Of a DNA stretch of 64,000 nucleotides, positions 18,231 through 28,005 are shown piece after piece. Each line of letters begins with the position of its first letter. The first letter of the stretch is position 1. Location: NCBI RefSeq assembly GCF_963676485.1, contig NZ_OY781114.1, forward strand, positions 2,074,501 to 2,138,500, written 5' to 3'. This DNA is from an uncultured Cohaesibacter sp. (GTDB lineage: Bacteria; Pseudomonadota; Alphaproteobacteria; Rhizobiales; Cohaesibacteraceae). Made by a program: the position numbers and the translations under genes. The notes beneath the pieces are model-generated. The model was not told the DNA's origin and searched no databases. It worked only from the letters and a program-made list of their open reading frames with translations.

Positions 18231-18339
18231 AAAAATGCTCCCTTGCTTTCCTATCTTGAAAATGGGTCTCGTGCGGCACCATATAGGATATTATAAAGCG
18301 ATCCAATCGCTGTGCGCCATAAAGAAGGATAGATTTGGC

Positions 18340-19344
18340 ATGAATTTCTTCCGTACCACATTGTTGCTTGCCGCCATGACTGGCCTTTTCATGGCCATCG
18401 GCTATTTGCTCGGTGGCTCGGGAGGCATGATGATTGCCTTCATCTTTGCGCTGGGCATGAATGTGTTCAGTTATTGGAATTCGGATAAAATGGTGCTGCG
18501 CATGCATAACGCCATGGAGGTGGATGCACGCACGGCCCCTGAATATTACGAGATTGTTCAAAAGCTGGCCCAGTCGGCCGGGCTGCCCATGCCCAAGGTG
18601 TATGTGATCAATTCTGATCAGCCCAATGCTTTTGCCACAGGGCGCAATCCGCAGCATGCCGCAGTTGCCGCTTCGACTGGCCTGCTCAACCGGCTGACCT
18701 ATGAAGAAGTGGCTGGCGTCATGGCCCATGAGCTGGCCCATATCAAGAATTACGATATTCTGACCATGACCGTAACGGCAACCTTTGCCGGTGCCATTTC
18801 CATGCTTGCCAACTTTGCGCTGTTCTTTGGCGGAAGCAGGGAAAGAGGGGGGATCATCGGCACGATTGCCATCATGATTCTGGCACCGCTGGCGGCGTCC
18901 ATCGTGCAGATGGCCATAAGCCGGACGCGGGAATACTCCGCCGACAAGACCGGGGCAGAAATCTGCGGTCAGCCCATGTGGTTGGCCTCAGCGCTGGCAA
19001 AGATTGCCAATGCTGCGGGGCGCACAGCCAACGTAACCGCCGAACGGCATCCTGAAACGGCGCATATGTTCATTATTAATCCGCTTTCGGGGCAGAAGAT
19101 GGATAGTCTTTTCTCCACGCATCCGGATACGCAAAACCGTATCGACGCGTTGCAGTCTCTGCAGGCTGAATGGTATGGCGCACAGAGCCCGCTCAAGGTG
19201 AGCGGTGGCGGCTCGCTTGGGGCTAGTCAGCGCCGCAGCCAGATGCAGCAGGATATGGGCGCAGATGGACCGTGGGGGCGTAGCGCAGGGCGTCAGCGGG
19301 ATGATCAGGATCAGTCGGACCAACAGCCAGGCCCATGGGGCTAG
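18340..19344 (+). CDS. htpX: Membrane zinc metalloprotease HtpX
   Basis: Inner-membrane M48 protease for quality control of misfolded membrane proteins, usually stress induced. The 334 residues show two N-terminal spans (about 5-23 and 29-46) and the zinc motif HELAH at 130-134. Two more spans (about 147-190) precede the third ligand region [15 protein letters not shown] Gly/Gln/Asp-rich tail follows. Start ATG 18340 has AAGGAT about 9 nt upstream and gives the usual [10 protein letters not shown]-terminus; an earlier frame from 18235 does not fit. A terminator follows at 19395-19419. Confidence 0.95.
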   Translation: MNFFRTTLLLAAMTGLFMAIGYLLGGSGGMMIAFIFALGMNVFSYWNSDKMVLRMHNAMEVDARTAPEYYEIVQKLAQSAGLPMPKVYVINSDQPNAFATGRNPQHAAVAASTGLLNRLTYEEVAGVMAHELAHIKNYDILTMTVTATFAGAISMLANFALFFGGSRERGGIIGTIAIMILAPLAASIVQMAISRTREYSADKTGAEICGQPMWLASALAKIANAAGRTANVTAERHPETAHMFIINPLSGQKMDSLFSTHPDTQNRIDALQSLQAEWYGAQSPLKVSGGGSLGASQRRSQMQQDMGADGPWGRSAGRQRDDQDQSDQQPGPWG

Positions 19345-19394
19345 GTCTGACAGCGGTGCGGCACCACCAGCCGAATCAGACAAGGCATTTTTTT

Positions 19395-19419
19395 AAGCCC
19401 GGCTTAGCCGGGCTTTTTT
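19395..19419 (+). terminator. Rho-independent terminator of htpX
   Basis: Perfect 9-bp stem AAGCCCGGC (19395-19403) and GCCGGGCTT (19407-19415) with a 3-nt loop and a run of T residues, 50 bp after the htpX stop. Confidence 0.88.
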
Positions 19420-19608
19420 GTTTCACCAGTAAAGGCTGTGTCTTCAATGCCACTTACTGGTGTTGTGCCACAAGCGGTTTTCCCGTGCTGGACGATAGGA
19501 GTTTTCCATAATTCATTGAGACTTGCTATTTCGCTTTCCTTGTCCCTTTTTTGCCTTTATTGGCATGTTCTAAACAGAGTCTCTACGCAAAAGAAAAAGG
19601 AATATTCG

Positions 19609-19950
19609 ATGTTTTTGATCTGGAGAGGCTGGGGCCTTCTGCTTCCTCTTGGTGTCTTCGCCGGTGCATTTATCGGTTTTATGGTGTCCAGTAGCCTTCT
19701 TGGTCCTCAGTCTGGTTTTAGTGCGGTCATTATCTCGCTGTTTGCGACCATCGGGGCTTATGGCGTTGTCACATTGCTAGGGCGCACGGATAAAGGCAAA
19801 GTGGTTATCGACAAGGAAAGTGGAGAAGAAATGCTTTTGAAGCGGGGCGACAGCCTGTTCTTCATTCCAGTTCGGTTCTGGTTCTATCTGCTTGCCATTA
19901 TCACTGTTGTGGCTTTCGGTATCAGCATCTTTTCACTGTTTGCTGGCTAA
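19609..19950 (+). CDS. Small inner-membrane protein of unknown function
   Basis: 113 residues starting MFLIWRGWGLL. Three hydrophobic spans (roughly residues 8-27, 34-52 and 88-110) are split by a soluble loop with KGKVVIDKESGEEMLL. The WRGWG opening recurs in uncharacterised proteobacterial membrane proteins, but I know no function for it. Start ATG 19609 is backed by AAAGGAA 7 nt upstream; the longer frame from 19438 has no ribosome binding site. A clear terminator follows at 20007-20032, so it is transcribed alone. Confidence 0.75.
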   Translation: MFLIWRGWGLLLPLGVFAGAFIGFMVSSSLLGPQSGFSAVIISLFATIGAYGVVTLLGRTDKGKVVIDKESGEEMLLKRGDSLFFIPVRFWFYLLAIITVVAFGISIFSLFAG

Positions 19951-20006
19951 AGAGATTGTCTGCTTTGGTTTTGTGAATATAGATCGCGCAGACCATGTAA
20001 CTTTCA

Positions 20007-20032
20007 AACCCGGATCAAGGTCCGGGTTTTTT
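20007..20032 (+). terminator. Rho-independent terminator
   Basis: Perfect stem AACCCGGA (20007-20014) and TCCGGGTT (20021-20028) followed by T residues to 20032. It ends the transcript of the small membrane-protein gene at 19609-19950. Confidence 0.88.
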
Positions 20033-20104
20033 ATTGGCGGTTTTCTCGATCTATGGTTGATAGAGCGCCTGTAAAGGCAGGAAAGGCTTGTCTACTCAAG
20101 CTGA

Positions 20105-20497
<393 letters not shown>

Positions 20498-20524
20498 GCT
20501 CAGTCTTCCGATCACGCAGTCATG

Positions 20525-20561
20525 AAAAAGCCGCCTTCGGGATGGTCCGAGGCGGCTTTTT
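20525..20561. terminator. Bidirectional terminator between DUF6122 and typA
   Basis: Arms AAAAAGCCGCC (20525-20535) and GGCGGCTTTTT (20551-20561), with additional inner pairing, form a stem ending in A and T runs. It serves both converging genes. Confidence 0.88.
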
Positions 20562-20583
20562 GATTGCTTTGAAGGTCAGCCTA

Positions 20584-22404
20584 TCAGCTAGCCTTTTTGG
20601 AGGCGCGCATGGCCCGCTTGCGATCATTCGGGTCCAGCAGGATCTTGCGCAGGCGGATCGACTTTGGCGTCACTTCTACCAGTTCATCATCGGAGATGTA
20701 GCTCAACGCAGCTTCAAGGCTCAATCTCAAAGGTGTGGTCAGCTTGATGGCATCATCCTTGCCCGAGGAGCGGATGTTGGTCAGCTGCTTGCCCTTGAGC
20801 ACGTTGATGTCCAGATCGTTGCCGCGCGTATGCTCGCCCACAATCATGCCTTCATAGACCTTGGTGCCCGGATCGATCATCATCGGTCCGCGATCTTCCA
20901 GCTGCCAGAGGGCGTAAGCCACAGCTTCGCCATTGCCGTTGGAAAGCAGCACGCCGGTGTTGCGGGATGCGATCTCGCCCTTGTGCGGCTGATATTCATG
21001 GAAGATACGGTTCATGATGGCTGTGCCGCGCGTGTCGCTGAGCAGCTCGGACTGGTAGCCGATGAGGCCGCGGGTCGGAGCATGGAACATAAGCCGGGTA
21101 CGACCGCCGCCAGATGGGCGCATTTCGACCATGTCGGCTTTGCGTTCCTGCATCTTCTGCACAACGATGCCGGAGAATTCGTCATCCACGTCGATGGTGA
21201 CTTCTTCGATCGGCTCAAGGCGCTTGCCGTTTTCATCCTGCTGCATGACAACCTGCGGACGACCAACGCCAAGCTCGAAGCCTTCGCGGCGCATATTCTC
21301 GATGAGGATGGAGAGCATCAACTCGCCACGGCCCGACACGATGAAGGCATCTGTGCCCTGAGCTTCTTCCACTTTCAGGGCAACGTTGCCCTCGGCTTCA
21401 GACAGCAGGCGGGAACGGATGACGCGGCTTTGTACCTTGTCGCCTTCCTGTCCGGCCAGCGGGCTGTCGTTGACGCGGAAGGTCATGGACAGGGTTGGCG
21501 GGTCAATCGGCTGGGCCTGAATGGCTTCGGTCACGGCTGGTGCGCAGATGGTGTCGGCAACGGTGGCCTTCTGCAGACCGGCGATGGAGACGATGTCGCC
21601 TGCTTCGCCCTTTTCGATGGAGGCGCGTTCAAGGCCACGGAAAGCCAGAACCTTGGAAATGCGGCCCTGTTCGATCAGTGAGCCATCACGGGACAGAGCC
21701 TTGACGGCCATGTTCGGCGTGACTTCGCCTGCAATGATGCGACCGGTCAGGATGCGGCCAAGAAAGTTGTCAGCCTGGATGGTGGTTGCCAGCAGGCGGA
21801 ATTCGCCTTCTTCCACCTTGGGAGCTGGCACATGCTTGATGACCATGTCAAACAGGGGTTCCAGGCTATCCTTGGGGCCGTCCGGATCGGTTGCCATCCA
21901 GCCGTTCTTGGCAGAGCCGTAAAGAACAGGGAAGTCGAGCTGATGCTCGTCGGCGTCAAGGTTGGCGAACAGGTCAAAGACCTCGTCAAGGACTTCGTCG
22001 GCGCGCTGCTCTGGCTTGTCGATCTTGTTGATTGCCACGATCGGGCGCAGGCCGAGATTCAATGCCTTGGAAACCACGAATTTGGTCTGGGGCATTGGGC
22101 CTTCAGCCGCGTCTACCAACACGATAACGCCATCGACCATGTTGAGAATACGTTCCACTTCGCCGCCAAAATCGGCGTGGCCCGGGGTGTCAACAATGTT
22201 GATGCGTGTGCCGTCATGCTCCAGTGAAGTCACTTTGGCCAGAATGGTGATACCGCGCTCACGTTCGATATCGTTGGAATCCATCATCCGTTCTTCAGTT
22301 TGCTGGTTGGCCCGGAACATACCGGAAGCCTTGAGCAGCTCGTCGATCAGAGTGGTTTTGCCGTGGTCAACGTGCGCGATAATCGCAATGTTGCGCAGAT
22401 TCAT
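20584..22404 (-). CDS. typA: Ribosome-associated translational GTPase TypA/BipA
   Basis: EF-G-like GTPase that binds 70S ribosomes and assists 50S assembly and stress adaptation. The 606 residues match the family. The P-loop AHVDHGKTTL is at residues 10-19, switch II DTPGHADFGGE lies near 72, and the NKIDKP nucleotide specificity motif is near 126. The C-terminal BipA-specific domain ends in a basic RKRAMRASKK tail. It is transcribed alone, from a promoter presumably inside the unusually large gap upstream (22405-23531). Confidence 0.96.
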   Translation of the reverse strand: MNLRNIAIIAHVDHGKTTLIDELLKASGMFRANQQTEERMMDSNDIERERGITILAKVTSLEHDGTRINIVDTPGHADFGGEVERILNMVDGVIVLVDAAEGPMPQTKFVVSKALNLGLRPIVAINKIDKPEQRADEVLDEVFDLFANLDADEHQLDFPVLYGSAKNGWMATDPDGPKDSLEPLFDMVIKHVPAPKVEEGEFRLLATTIQADNFLGRILTGRIIAGEVTPNMAVKALSRDGSLIEQGRISKVLAFRGLERASIEKGEAGDIVSIAGLQKATVADTICAPAVTEAIQAQPIDPPTLSMTFRVNDSPLAGQEGDKVQSRVIRSRLLSEAEGNVALKVEEAQGTDAFIVSGRGELMLSILIENMRREGFELGVGRPQVVMQQDENGKRLEPIEEVTIDVDDEFSGIVVQKMQERKADMVEMRPSGGGRTRLMFHAPTRGLIGYQSELLSDTRGTAIMNRIFHEYQPHKGEIASRNTGVLLSNGNGEAVAYALWQLEDRGPMMIDPGTKVYEGMIVGEHTRGNDLDINVLKGKQLTNIRSSGKDDAIKLTTPLRLSLEAALSYISDDELVEVTPKSIRLRKILLDPNDRKRAMRASKKAS

Positions 22405-23531
22405 GTCTGTTTCTCATGTTGTTCGGGCATAGCAAACGGGCTCGGCAACCGCCGACGCACCCTTTTGGCCCGACTTATTCAGGAAGTTGGCGCAAGCTCT
22501 ATACGAAATTTCCCCAGTTGAAAAGCCTTGTTGGTACGGAAAAACGGCGTATTGGCTGGGTTGCACTATTGCATAGCTCCCTAACGGCTCCTTGTGACAA
22601 GGGAATGACCGGCATTGCCATGCCTCAAAAGGGGGCATGCTAGGGATATAATTATATACGGTATTATACCTATTAATGTGCCAAAGTCGACCTGTTGGGC
22701 GCAAAAGTCAGCCAGATGGGAATGCGTGACGCCCCGATGCAATGGGCAAGGACAGCCGGTCGGGCAGGGGCGAGCGATCGTTGATTTCAAACAAGACGGA
22801 GCGCAAAGCTGATGTTGAGAATTTCATAGGGGCTCCGTCTGTCAGCGACAGCCGCAAAGGGGCTCGAAGGACGACTGCAACATGCTCCGCTTTCCTGCTC
22901 AACAGGATGCATTTGCAGATTTCCCTTTCCCACTCGGACTGGCCCGAAAGCCTGATTTGTATTTCATTTTTCGGGTTTTTCCGGTGTTATTTCAATATTT
23001 TGTAGGGTCGAGTGCCTCAATAAATGAAGCCTCCTATCTTCGAATTCGGGCAAGACAGTAGGGGGAGATGGAGCTAAATGAACAGGTGAAGGCCGGGGAC
23101 TGCGGTCAGGATTGGCATGTGATTGGCACGACATAATTCGAGAGGCTTGTCCTGAAACGGGGAGTGGAAAGACTGGTTAAAATCTTGGTAATTCTGGGAA
23201 CAAGCATCTTTGATGTGATGGCAAAACTGGATTTCCTGCGCAGTTGGCGTCAGCGCTCTGACGTGTTTATAGAGCGGATTTTGCTTCTACCGGCCGGTAA
23301 GAGAAATGGCAGTGACCGCCAAGCTGGCAAGGCTGGCTTTCAGATTGTGCGAGAGCCGGAGTTTGGGGCGATCCGGTCGGCAGGCAAAAGATGGTTGATT
23401 GCTCTGCACTGATTTTTTTACCAACTTGAGAGAATTGTCGATAAATACGGGTTGCCAAAGGTGAGAGACATTGTTCATCCAGTTTCGGATGGCGGCAAAC
23501 TCTATGCCGTCAAGCACAAGAGTGTGCCGTG
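22405..23531. other. 1.1 kb gene-free region upstream of typA
   Basis: I find no ORF here with both a plausible ribosome binding site and a recognisable product, and no tRNA, rnpB, tmRNA or SRP RNA signature. Notable items are a 12-bp perfect palindrome ATATAATTATAT at 22646-22657 and an 11-nt palindrome GGTATTATACC at 22660-22670. A hairpin at about 22619-22639 (CATGCCTC against GGGGGCATG) lies just before them. The AT-rich palindromes stand out from their GC-richer surroundings and could mark a promoter or operator. The rest may be decayed sequence. Confidence 0.35.
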
Positions 23532-24080
23532 TTATTCTGAGGCTGCATCTTGTTGCAAGGCAGTGCTCCAGAGAATGGGTTTGCTCTTGTAGGCCAGATA
23601 CAGGGGATGCTTTGGGTAGCCATTTTGGGAAAGCCCCAGATGATAAAGGCTGTGCCCTTCTGCAAGAAGCAGCGTTTTTACGGCATCTCCCATTCCCATA
23701 TGGACGCCGTGGGTTCCCCAGGCACACAGGATGGTGTCAGCCCAGCGGGCTGAAGCCATCAGAAAGGCGAGGTTGTGCGGTCCGATCGGCTGTTTGGCGC
23801 GCTTGAGGGTCTTTGGGTCCGTGGCGCGAAAGGCAAACAGGTTGCAGGCCCGAAAGCCGCCATAACCGAGCGCCTTGCTTCTCTGCTCACAGCGCTCGAT
23901 GGTTGGGTCATTCTTAAGTTCGGTTGCCGTTGACGGGTTGAGCATGATGAATAACAGCTTGGGTGCCGCTTCATTCCAGATCCGCGTCAGGTCATAGCGA
24001 TAGAGCTCACATGGTGAATAATGCGCCGTGGAGATCTTGCCCTCTTCGATATGTTGTCTGATCAAAAGGTCTTTGGTCAT
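23532..24080 (-). CDS. DUF1643 domain-containing protein
   Basis: 182-residue cytosolic protein of the DUF1643 family, function unknown. Conserved motifs are LLFIMLNPSTA near residue 43, DPTIERCEQRSKALGYGG near 59-76, NLFAFRATDP near 81, IGPHN, WG and a C-terminal GLSQNGYPKHPLYLAYK. These are the expected order and spacing. Start ATG 24080 follows GGAAAGG, and a TTG 12 nt earlier is less likely. It sits 42 bp downstream of the RbsD/FucU gene on the same strand, so the two may share a transcript. Confidence 0.85.
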   Translation of the reverse strand: MTKDLLIRQHIEEGKISTAHYSPCELYRYDLTRIWNEAAPKLLFIMLNPSTATELKNDPTIERCEQRSKALGYGGFRACNLFAFRATDPKTLKRAKQPIGPHNLAFLMASARWADTILCAWGTHGVHMGMGDAVKTLLLAEGHSLYHLGLSQNGYPKHPLYLAYKSKPILWSTALQQDAASE

Positions 24081-24122
24081 GTGCCTTTCCAAGAGGGCAA
24101 TCTGTTATGACGAAGTGACTGC

Positions 24123-24566
24123 CTAGAGGCGCACGACGCCCTTCTTGACGATGATATTGCCATAAAGCCGCCGCTCACCGGACTGGATGATGGCGTAAGC
24201 CTTCTGCGACCGTTCATAGAAGGCAAAGCGGTTCATTGCGGCAATTGTCGCCGGATTATCGGCCACGTCATTGATCACGGTCTGGAATTCACTCACCACA
24301 GGAGGAGTCTGGGCGGCATCACCGACCACTTCCATCACATAGGCCGGATCTTCCACGAAATCGTCCAGCGGCATCAGCTCCAGCACGGCCTTCAAGATGT
24401 CTGTGGCGAGGATGCCATCAAGGCGAATATAGCGGCAGCCATTGGCGCGGGCGATCTGCTCGCCGGGATAGTTGGCATCGGCAATGACCAGATCATCGCC
24501 ATGTCCCATGGCGGCGAGGCTGTAAAGAAGATCCGGAGAAAGAAGCGGGTTTATATTTCTAAGCAT
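24123..24566 (-). CDS. RbsD/FucU family protein (sugar mutarotase)
   Basis: Cytosolic enzyme family that interconverts sugar anomers: D-ribose pyranase and L-fucose mutarotase. The 147 residues have the hallmark GHGD with catalytic-type His22 and the acidic Asp30 in VIADANYP. The C-terminal region runs through FYERSQKAYAIIQSGE to YGNIIVKKGV, the FucU-like ending. Start ATG 24566 gives the standard LRNINPLLSPDLL opening with GGAACC upstream; a start at 24659 adds 31 foreign residues. No fucose or ribose transport or catabolic gene is adjacent, so the substrate is open. Confidence 0.88.
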   Translation of the reverse strand: MLRNINPLLSPDLLYSLAAMGHGDDLVIADANYPGEQIARANGCRYIRLDGILATDILKAVLELMPLDDFVEDPAYVMEVVGDAAQTPPVVSEFQTVINDVADNPATIAAMNRFAFYERSQKAYAIIQSGERRLYGNIIVKKGVVRL

Positions 24567-24716
24567 TGGATGGTTCCAATCACATAAAGGCCTTATGGAG
24601 AAGGGATCGCGGAAGGTTTGCGGGTGCAAATCGAAAATGGCGCAATCTGTCTCATCCATAAAAAATGGCGAGGATTTAACCCCGCCACTTTGTCATTCCA
24701 GATTGGAAGCTTCAAC

Positions 24717-25946
24717 TTAGCCTTTTGCCTTGCGGTTGCGATAGCCAATGGTTCTGAGGCGCAATCCCTGCAGCTCGATGAAGCCGGCAGCGTCATTGTG
24801 ATCATAGTCGATCGCGCCTTCTTCGAAGGTCACCAGATCTTCGCTGTAGAGGCTATAGGCGCTGTCACGGGCGATGACGTCGACATTGCCCTTGTAGAGC
24901 TTCAGTTTGACAGTGCCGGTGACATATTCCTGGCTCTTGTCGATCAGAGCCTGCAGCATTTCGCGTTCCGGGCTGTACCAGAAGCCGTTATAGATCAGCT
25001 CTGCATAGCGCGGCATGATGGAATCTTTGAGGTGCGCCGATCCGCCATCAAGGGTGATGGATTCGATGCCGCGGTGGGCTGCAATCAGGATTGTGCCGCC
25101 CGGGGTTTCATAGATGCCGCGGGATTTCATGCCAACGAAGCGGTTTTCCACCAGATCCAGACGGCCGATGCCATTGTCATGGCCCAACTCGTTGAGCTTG
25201 GTGAGGATTTCCGCCGGGGTCATCTTGACGCCATCGATAGAAACCGCGTCGCCCTTTTCAAAGCCGATTTCGATGATGGTGGCCTTGTCCGGAGCGGCTT
25301 CAGGGCTGATGGTGCGCGAATAGACATATTCCTCGGCCGGGATTGCCGGATCTTCTAGAACACGCCCTTCAGAGGAGGTGTGCAGCAGGTTGGCATCGAC
25401 AGAGAAGGGGGCTTCGCCGCGCTTGTCCTTGGTGATGGGGATCTGGTTCTGTTCGGCGAACTCAAGCAGCTTGGTGCGCGACGTCAAATCCCATTCACGC
25501 CAAGGAGCAATGACCTTGATGTCCGGGTTGAGGGCACGAGCGGCCAGCTCAAAACGAACCTGATCGTTGCCTTTGCCGGTCGCGCCATGGGCTACGGCAT
25601 CGGCGCCGGTTTCCTTGGCGATCTCGACAAGACGCTTGGAGATCAGCGGACGGGCAATCGAGGTGCCGAGCAGATAGACGCCTTCATAAAGGGCGTTGGC
25701 GCGGAACATCGGGAAAACGAAGTCACGCACAAATTCTTCGCGGACATCTTCGATATAGATGTCCTTGATGCCGAGCATTTCGGCCTTCTTGCGGGCTGGT
25801 TCCAGCTCTTCGCCTTGGCCGAGATCTGCGGTGAAGGTGACCACTTCGCAGCCATATTCGGTCTGCAGCCATTTGAGAATGATGGATGTATCCAGGCCCC
25901 CTGAATAGGCCAATACGACTTTTTTGATATCGCCTTTTTTCGCCAT
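24717..25946 (-). CDS. argG: Argininosuccinate synthase
   Basis: Cytosolic, ATP-dependent condensation of citrulline and aspartate, the seventh step of arginine synthesis. The 409 residues match the family. The ATP pyrophosphatase P-loop AYSGGLDTS is at 13-21, [14 protein letters not shown] follows near 119, and the family's conserved central blocks are intact. Start ATG 25946 has AGGTGA 7 nt upstream. The AT-rich segment at about 26015-26055 is the likely promoter region. It is a single-gene unit; argC lies 31 kb away in the same window. Confidence 0.97.
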   Translation of the reverse strand: MAKKGDIKKVVLAYSGGLDTSIILKWLQTEYGCEVVTFTADLGQGEELEPARKKAEMLGIKDIYIEDVREEFVRDFVFPMFRANALYEGVYLLGTSIARPLISKRLVEIAKETGADAVAHGATGKGNDQVRFELAARALNPDIKVIAPWREWDLTSRTKLLEFAEQNQIPITKDKRGEAPFSVDANLLHTSSEGRVLEDPAIPAEEYVYSRTISPEAAPDKATIIEIGFEKGDAVSIDGVKMTPAEILTKLNELGHDNGIGRLDLVENRFVGMKSRGIYETPGGTILIAAHRGIESITLDGGSAHLKDSIMPRYAELIYNGFWYSPEREMLQALIDKSQEYVTGTVKLKLYKGNVDVIARDSAYSLYSEDLVTFEEGAIDYDHNDAAGFIELQGLRLRTIGYRNRKAKG

Positions 25947-26142
25947 GCGATTTCACCTGATTGTCTGCAGGCGCGTAATGCAATGTCCGCGCCATAGTCA
26001 TAGGGAAGAGACTGCTCTCTATAATATATCTGGCGGCACTATAGGCGCTATATAATTCTGCGCAAGAGGGAGAGGGGAGAATTTCCTCCCGAAGGGGACG
26101 AGTTATCCGCCGCGTTTTGTGCAATTGAAGGGACAGGCGGGG

Positions 26143-26925
26143 TCATTGCCTTAAAATGCGCCAGAGCGCAGCAAGGCGTGCACGCAGGAGATGGCCTGCT
26201 GCGTCCCACTTCTCCTCGATCTGCTGTGCCCTTTGACCGAACCATCCGGCTTGCTCCATGAGGCGGTAGAGAATGAGCATGACCCAGCCTGTAAGCGCCC
26301 AAGAAAGGAGAATGTCGGAGAGAAAATGCCCGCCAAAGGCGATGCGGTTGAGTGATATCAGGCAGCAGAGCGTTGCGAGGAGCCAACCGGATGCCTTGCG
26401 CCAGCCAATGGGCAGAAGCAGCACCAGCCCCAATAGCCAGAAGCCCATGGATGCTTCTCCGGACACGAAAGAGCAGTTGCTCTGGCAGTGGTCAGTCATC
26501 ACCCAGACCTCAGAGAAAGGCCAAGCGCCGCCGAACAAATCTGTCTGAATCGGACGGGCACGTCCCCAGTTGGTCTTCAGCAGGCCATTGACCAGAAGGC
26601 CCGGCCCCAGAAGGGCGCTTGCTCCCAGAAAAAGCACGGTCGGGAGCGGAAATAGCTTTTTAAGAGAAGACCAGAAGAGACGGGCAAGGGCAAAGCCAAG
26701 CAACAGCAGGATGGCTGCGCGAGGCAGAAATAGGCCCAGTTTGCGCAATCGAACAGGCACATAATAGGTCTTGAGCCAGAAGCCTCCTGTGTCACTGAAA
26801 AAGAGCTGGCTTGTCCAGAGGTCCAGTTCCGGCAGAATCAGAAAAAGGGCTGATAGCAGCAAAATCGCCATACTCACCCAATAGACAGGATGGCGACATG
26901 CTTCATTTACAAGGGTCTTGCGCAT
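26143..26925 (-). CDS. PAP2 family lipid phosphatase
   Basis: Integral membrane type 2 phosphatidic acid phosphatase. The 260 residues hold about six spans and the three PAP2 motifs: KTNWGRARP near residues 117-125, CSFVSGEAS near 150 (an SGE variant of the usual SGH) and NRIAFGGHFLSD near 193-204. The variant resembles lipid A 4'-phosphatase/LpxE-like and other bacterial PAP2 enzymes with outer-leaflet substrates, but the substrate cannot be read from sequence. It lies 196 bp upstream of argG on the same strand. Confidence 0.85.
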   Translation of the reverse strand: MRKTLVNEACRHPVYWVSMAILLLSALFLILPELDLWTSQLFFSDTGGFWLKTYYVPVRLRKLGLFLPRAAILLLLGFALARLFWSSLKKLFPLPTVLFLGASALLGPGLLVNGLLKTNWGRARPIQTDLFGGAWPFSEVWVMTDHCQSNCSFVSGEASMGFWLLGLVLLLPIGWRKASGWLLATLCCLISLNRIAFGGHFLSDILLSWALTGWVMLILYRLMEQAGWFGQRAQQIEEKWDAAGHLLRARLAALWRILRQ

Positions 26926-27048
26926 ATGACGGGTCCTGATCGCTTGCCTTTGCCTGCTCTACCCTATTTTGCTGGCGAAGAAAAGGGACTGCGCACGGTT
27001 GCATCATGGTGGCGGTTTGTGCCCTTCTGAGGGTAAAGGATTGATTCG

Positions 27049-27399
27049 ATGAAGAGTTTTTATACAGGCCTGATGCGATTGGCTCTTGTTGCCAGTCTTG
27101 GTGTGGGATTCTTTAGCGCCAGCAGCATGTCCGGTATGGCCGAAAGCAACGGGGAAAGGTGCAAAGCGCTTCCTAGGGTGCAGTGTGATGCGGCCTCAAA
27201 ATGTATCTGGCTTAAGAGTTACAAGACCAAGGCGGGGACGCCCATTCGCGCCCATTGCCTGGCCAAGAACCAGAGCAAAAGCTCGGTCATGAACAAGCTG
27301 TTCAATGGAAATGGATCCTCTGCCATGCGCACGCGGATACTCAGCAAGAAGCGTATCAATATCATGCGCAATCCCAAGCCGACGGAAAAGCTCAAATAA
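27049..27399 (+). CDS. Small secreted orphan protein with conserved-looking cysteines
   Basis: 116 residues with a probable Sec signal peptide: basic MKSFY, hydrophobic core at about 9-26 and a cleavage site near AESNG at 31. The mature part begins with a four-cysteine unit, C-x7-C-x6-C-x15-C between residues 38 and 70. It ends in a basic Arg/Lys/Asn-rich tail. The Cys spacing suggests two disulfides in the periplasm. AAAGGA precedes the ATG by about 8 nt. I recognise no family. Two hairpins follow, at 27440-27474 and 27483-27498, neither with a T tract. Confidence 0.65.
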   Translation: MKSFYTGLMRLALVASLGVGFFSASSMSGMAESNGERCKALPRVQCDAASKCIWLKSYKTKAGTPIRAHCLAKNQSKSSVMNKLFNGNGSSAMRTRILSKKRINIMRNPKPTEKLK

Positions 27400-27439
27400 G
27401 GCAGTTTGCGGGTCTATCGATTTATCATTGAAATGGACA

Positions 27440-27474
27440 AGCCGATGCAAGGGCTGTGATCGCTTGCATCGGCT
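27440..27474. repeat. 12-bp perfect inverted repeat
   Basis: AGCCGATGCAAG at 27440-27451 and CTTGCATCGGCT at 27463-27474 enclose an 11-nt loop. There is no T tract on either side. A second perfect palindrome, TATCCTT and AAGGATA around GG at 27483-27498, follows directly. They may end or stabilise the mRNA of the secreted orphan. The remainder of the 27400-28005 stretch holds one small reverse ORF and nothing else I can support. Confidence 0.6.
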
Positions 27475-27594
27475 CGTGCACTCTATCCTTGGAAGGATAG
27501 GGCTGCTATGAACAGGTCAGCAACCCAGGTGATAGATGGGGACTGCTTGTATCACTTTGGTCATACTCGGATGGTCGATTGACCGAACATGGGT

Positions 27595-27747
27595 CTAGTG
27601 CTTGCGGGAAAGGGCCTGAAGCATATTGACCCATGGCATGAAAGGTTGCCATTCAGGGCGTTCAAACGGATCCTGAAAGGCGTCCTGTTTGCCGTGGCTG
27701 GCCTTTGTTGCAGAATCCCACATGAGCAGTGTTTGCATATGTGTCAT
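27595..27747 (-). CDS. 50-residue microprotein of unknown function
   Basis: ATG at 27747 is preceded by AGGAG with a 5-nt spacer, one of the best ribosome binding sites in the window, and the frame closes with TAG at 27595. The product is Met- and aromatic-rich with charged turns. It starts MTHMQTLLMWD and continues through DAFQDPFERPEWQPFMPWV to a basic SRKH end. It has no signal peptide or membrane span. Acidic and aromatic residues with several Pro suggest a short soluble or protein-binding peptide. It is divergent from the LysR gene 258 bp away, so it may be that regulator's target. I know no family for it. Confidence 0.6.
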   Translation of the reverse strand: MTHMQTLLMWDSATKASHGKQDAFQDPFERPEWQPFMPWVNMLQALSRKH

Positions 27748-28005
27748 TTTCTACTCCTGCATTTTGCGCATAAAAATCCCTGCCGTTGGTCTGCTGGGGG
27801 CAGCAACAGTTGTCTTTATGCATTGATCGAGACTGGTGGTTCCCTTGGAGTGTCTCGGTGCAAATCCATTGAAAAGTCAAGCACCGGTCCTTGGGGACAG
27901 CAACAGATATAGCATCCTCCAAGCCGGCTCTGTAGATTAGAGTATGAAAGTCATTTTTCATTCTTGTGCGTTGCGCTCGCTCGCGCTCCGTAGGAAATAA
28001 GTGTC

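Noticed and set aside
22742-23005. 87-codon forward ORF in the typA upstream gap
   Set aside because: No ribosome binding site and a random-looking product; judged non-coding.
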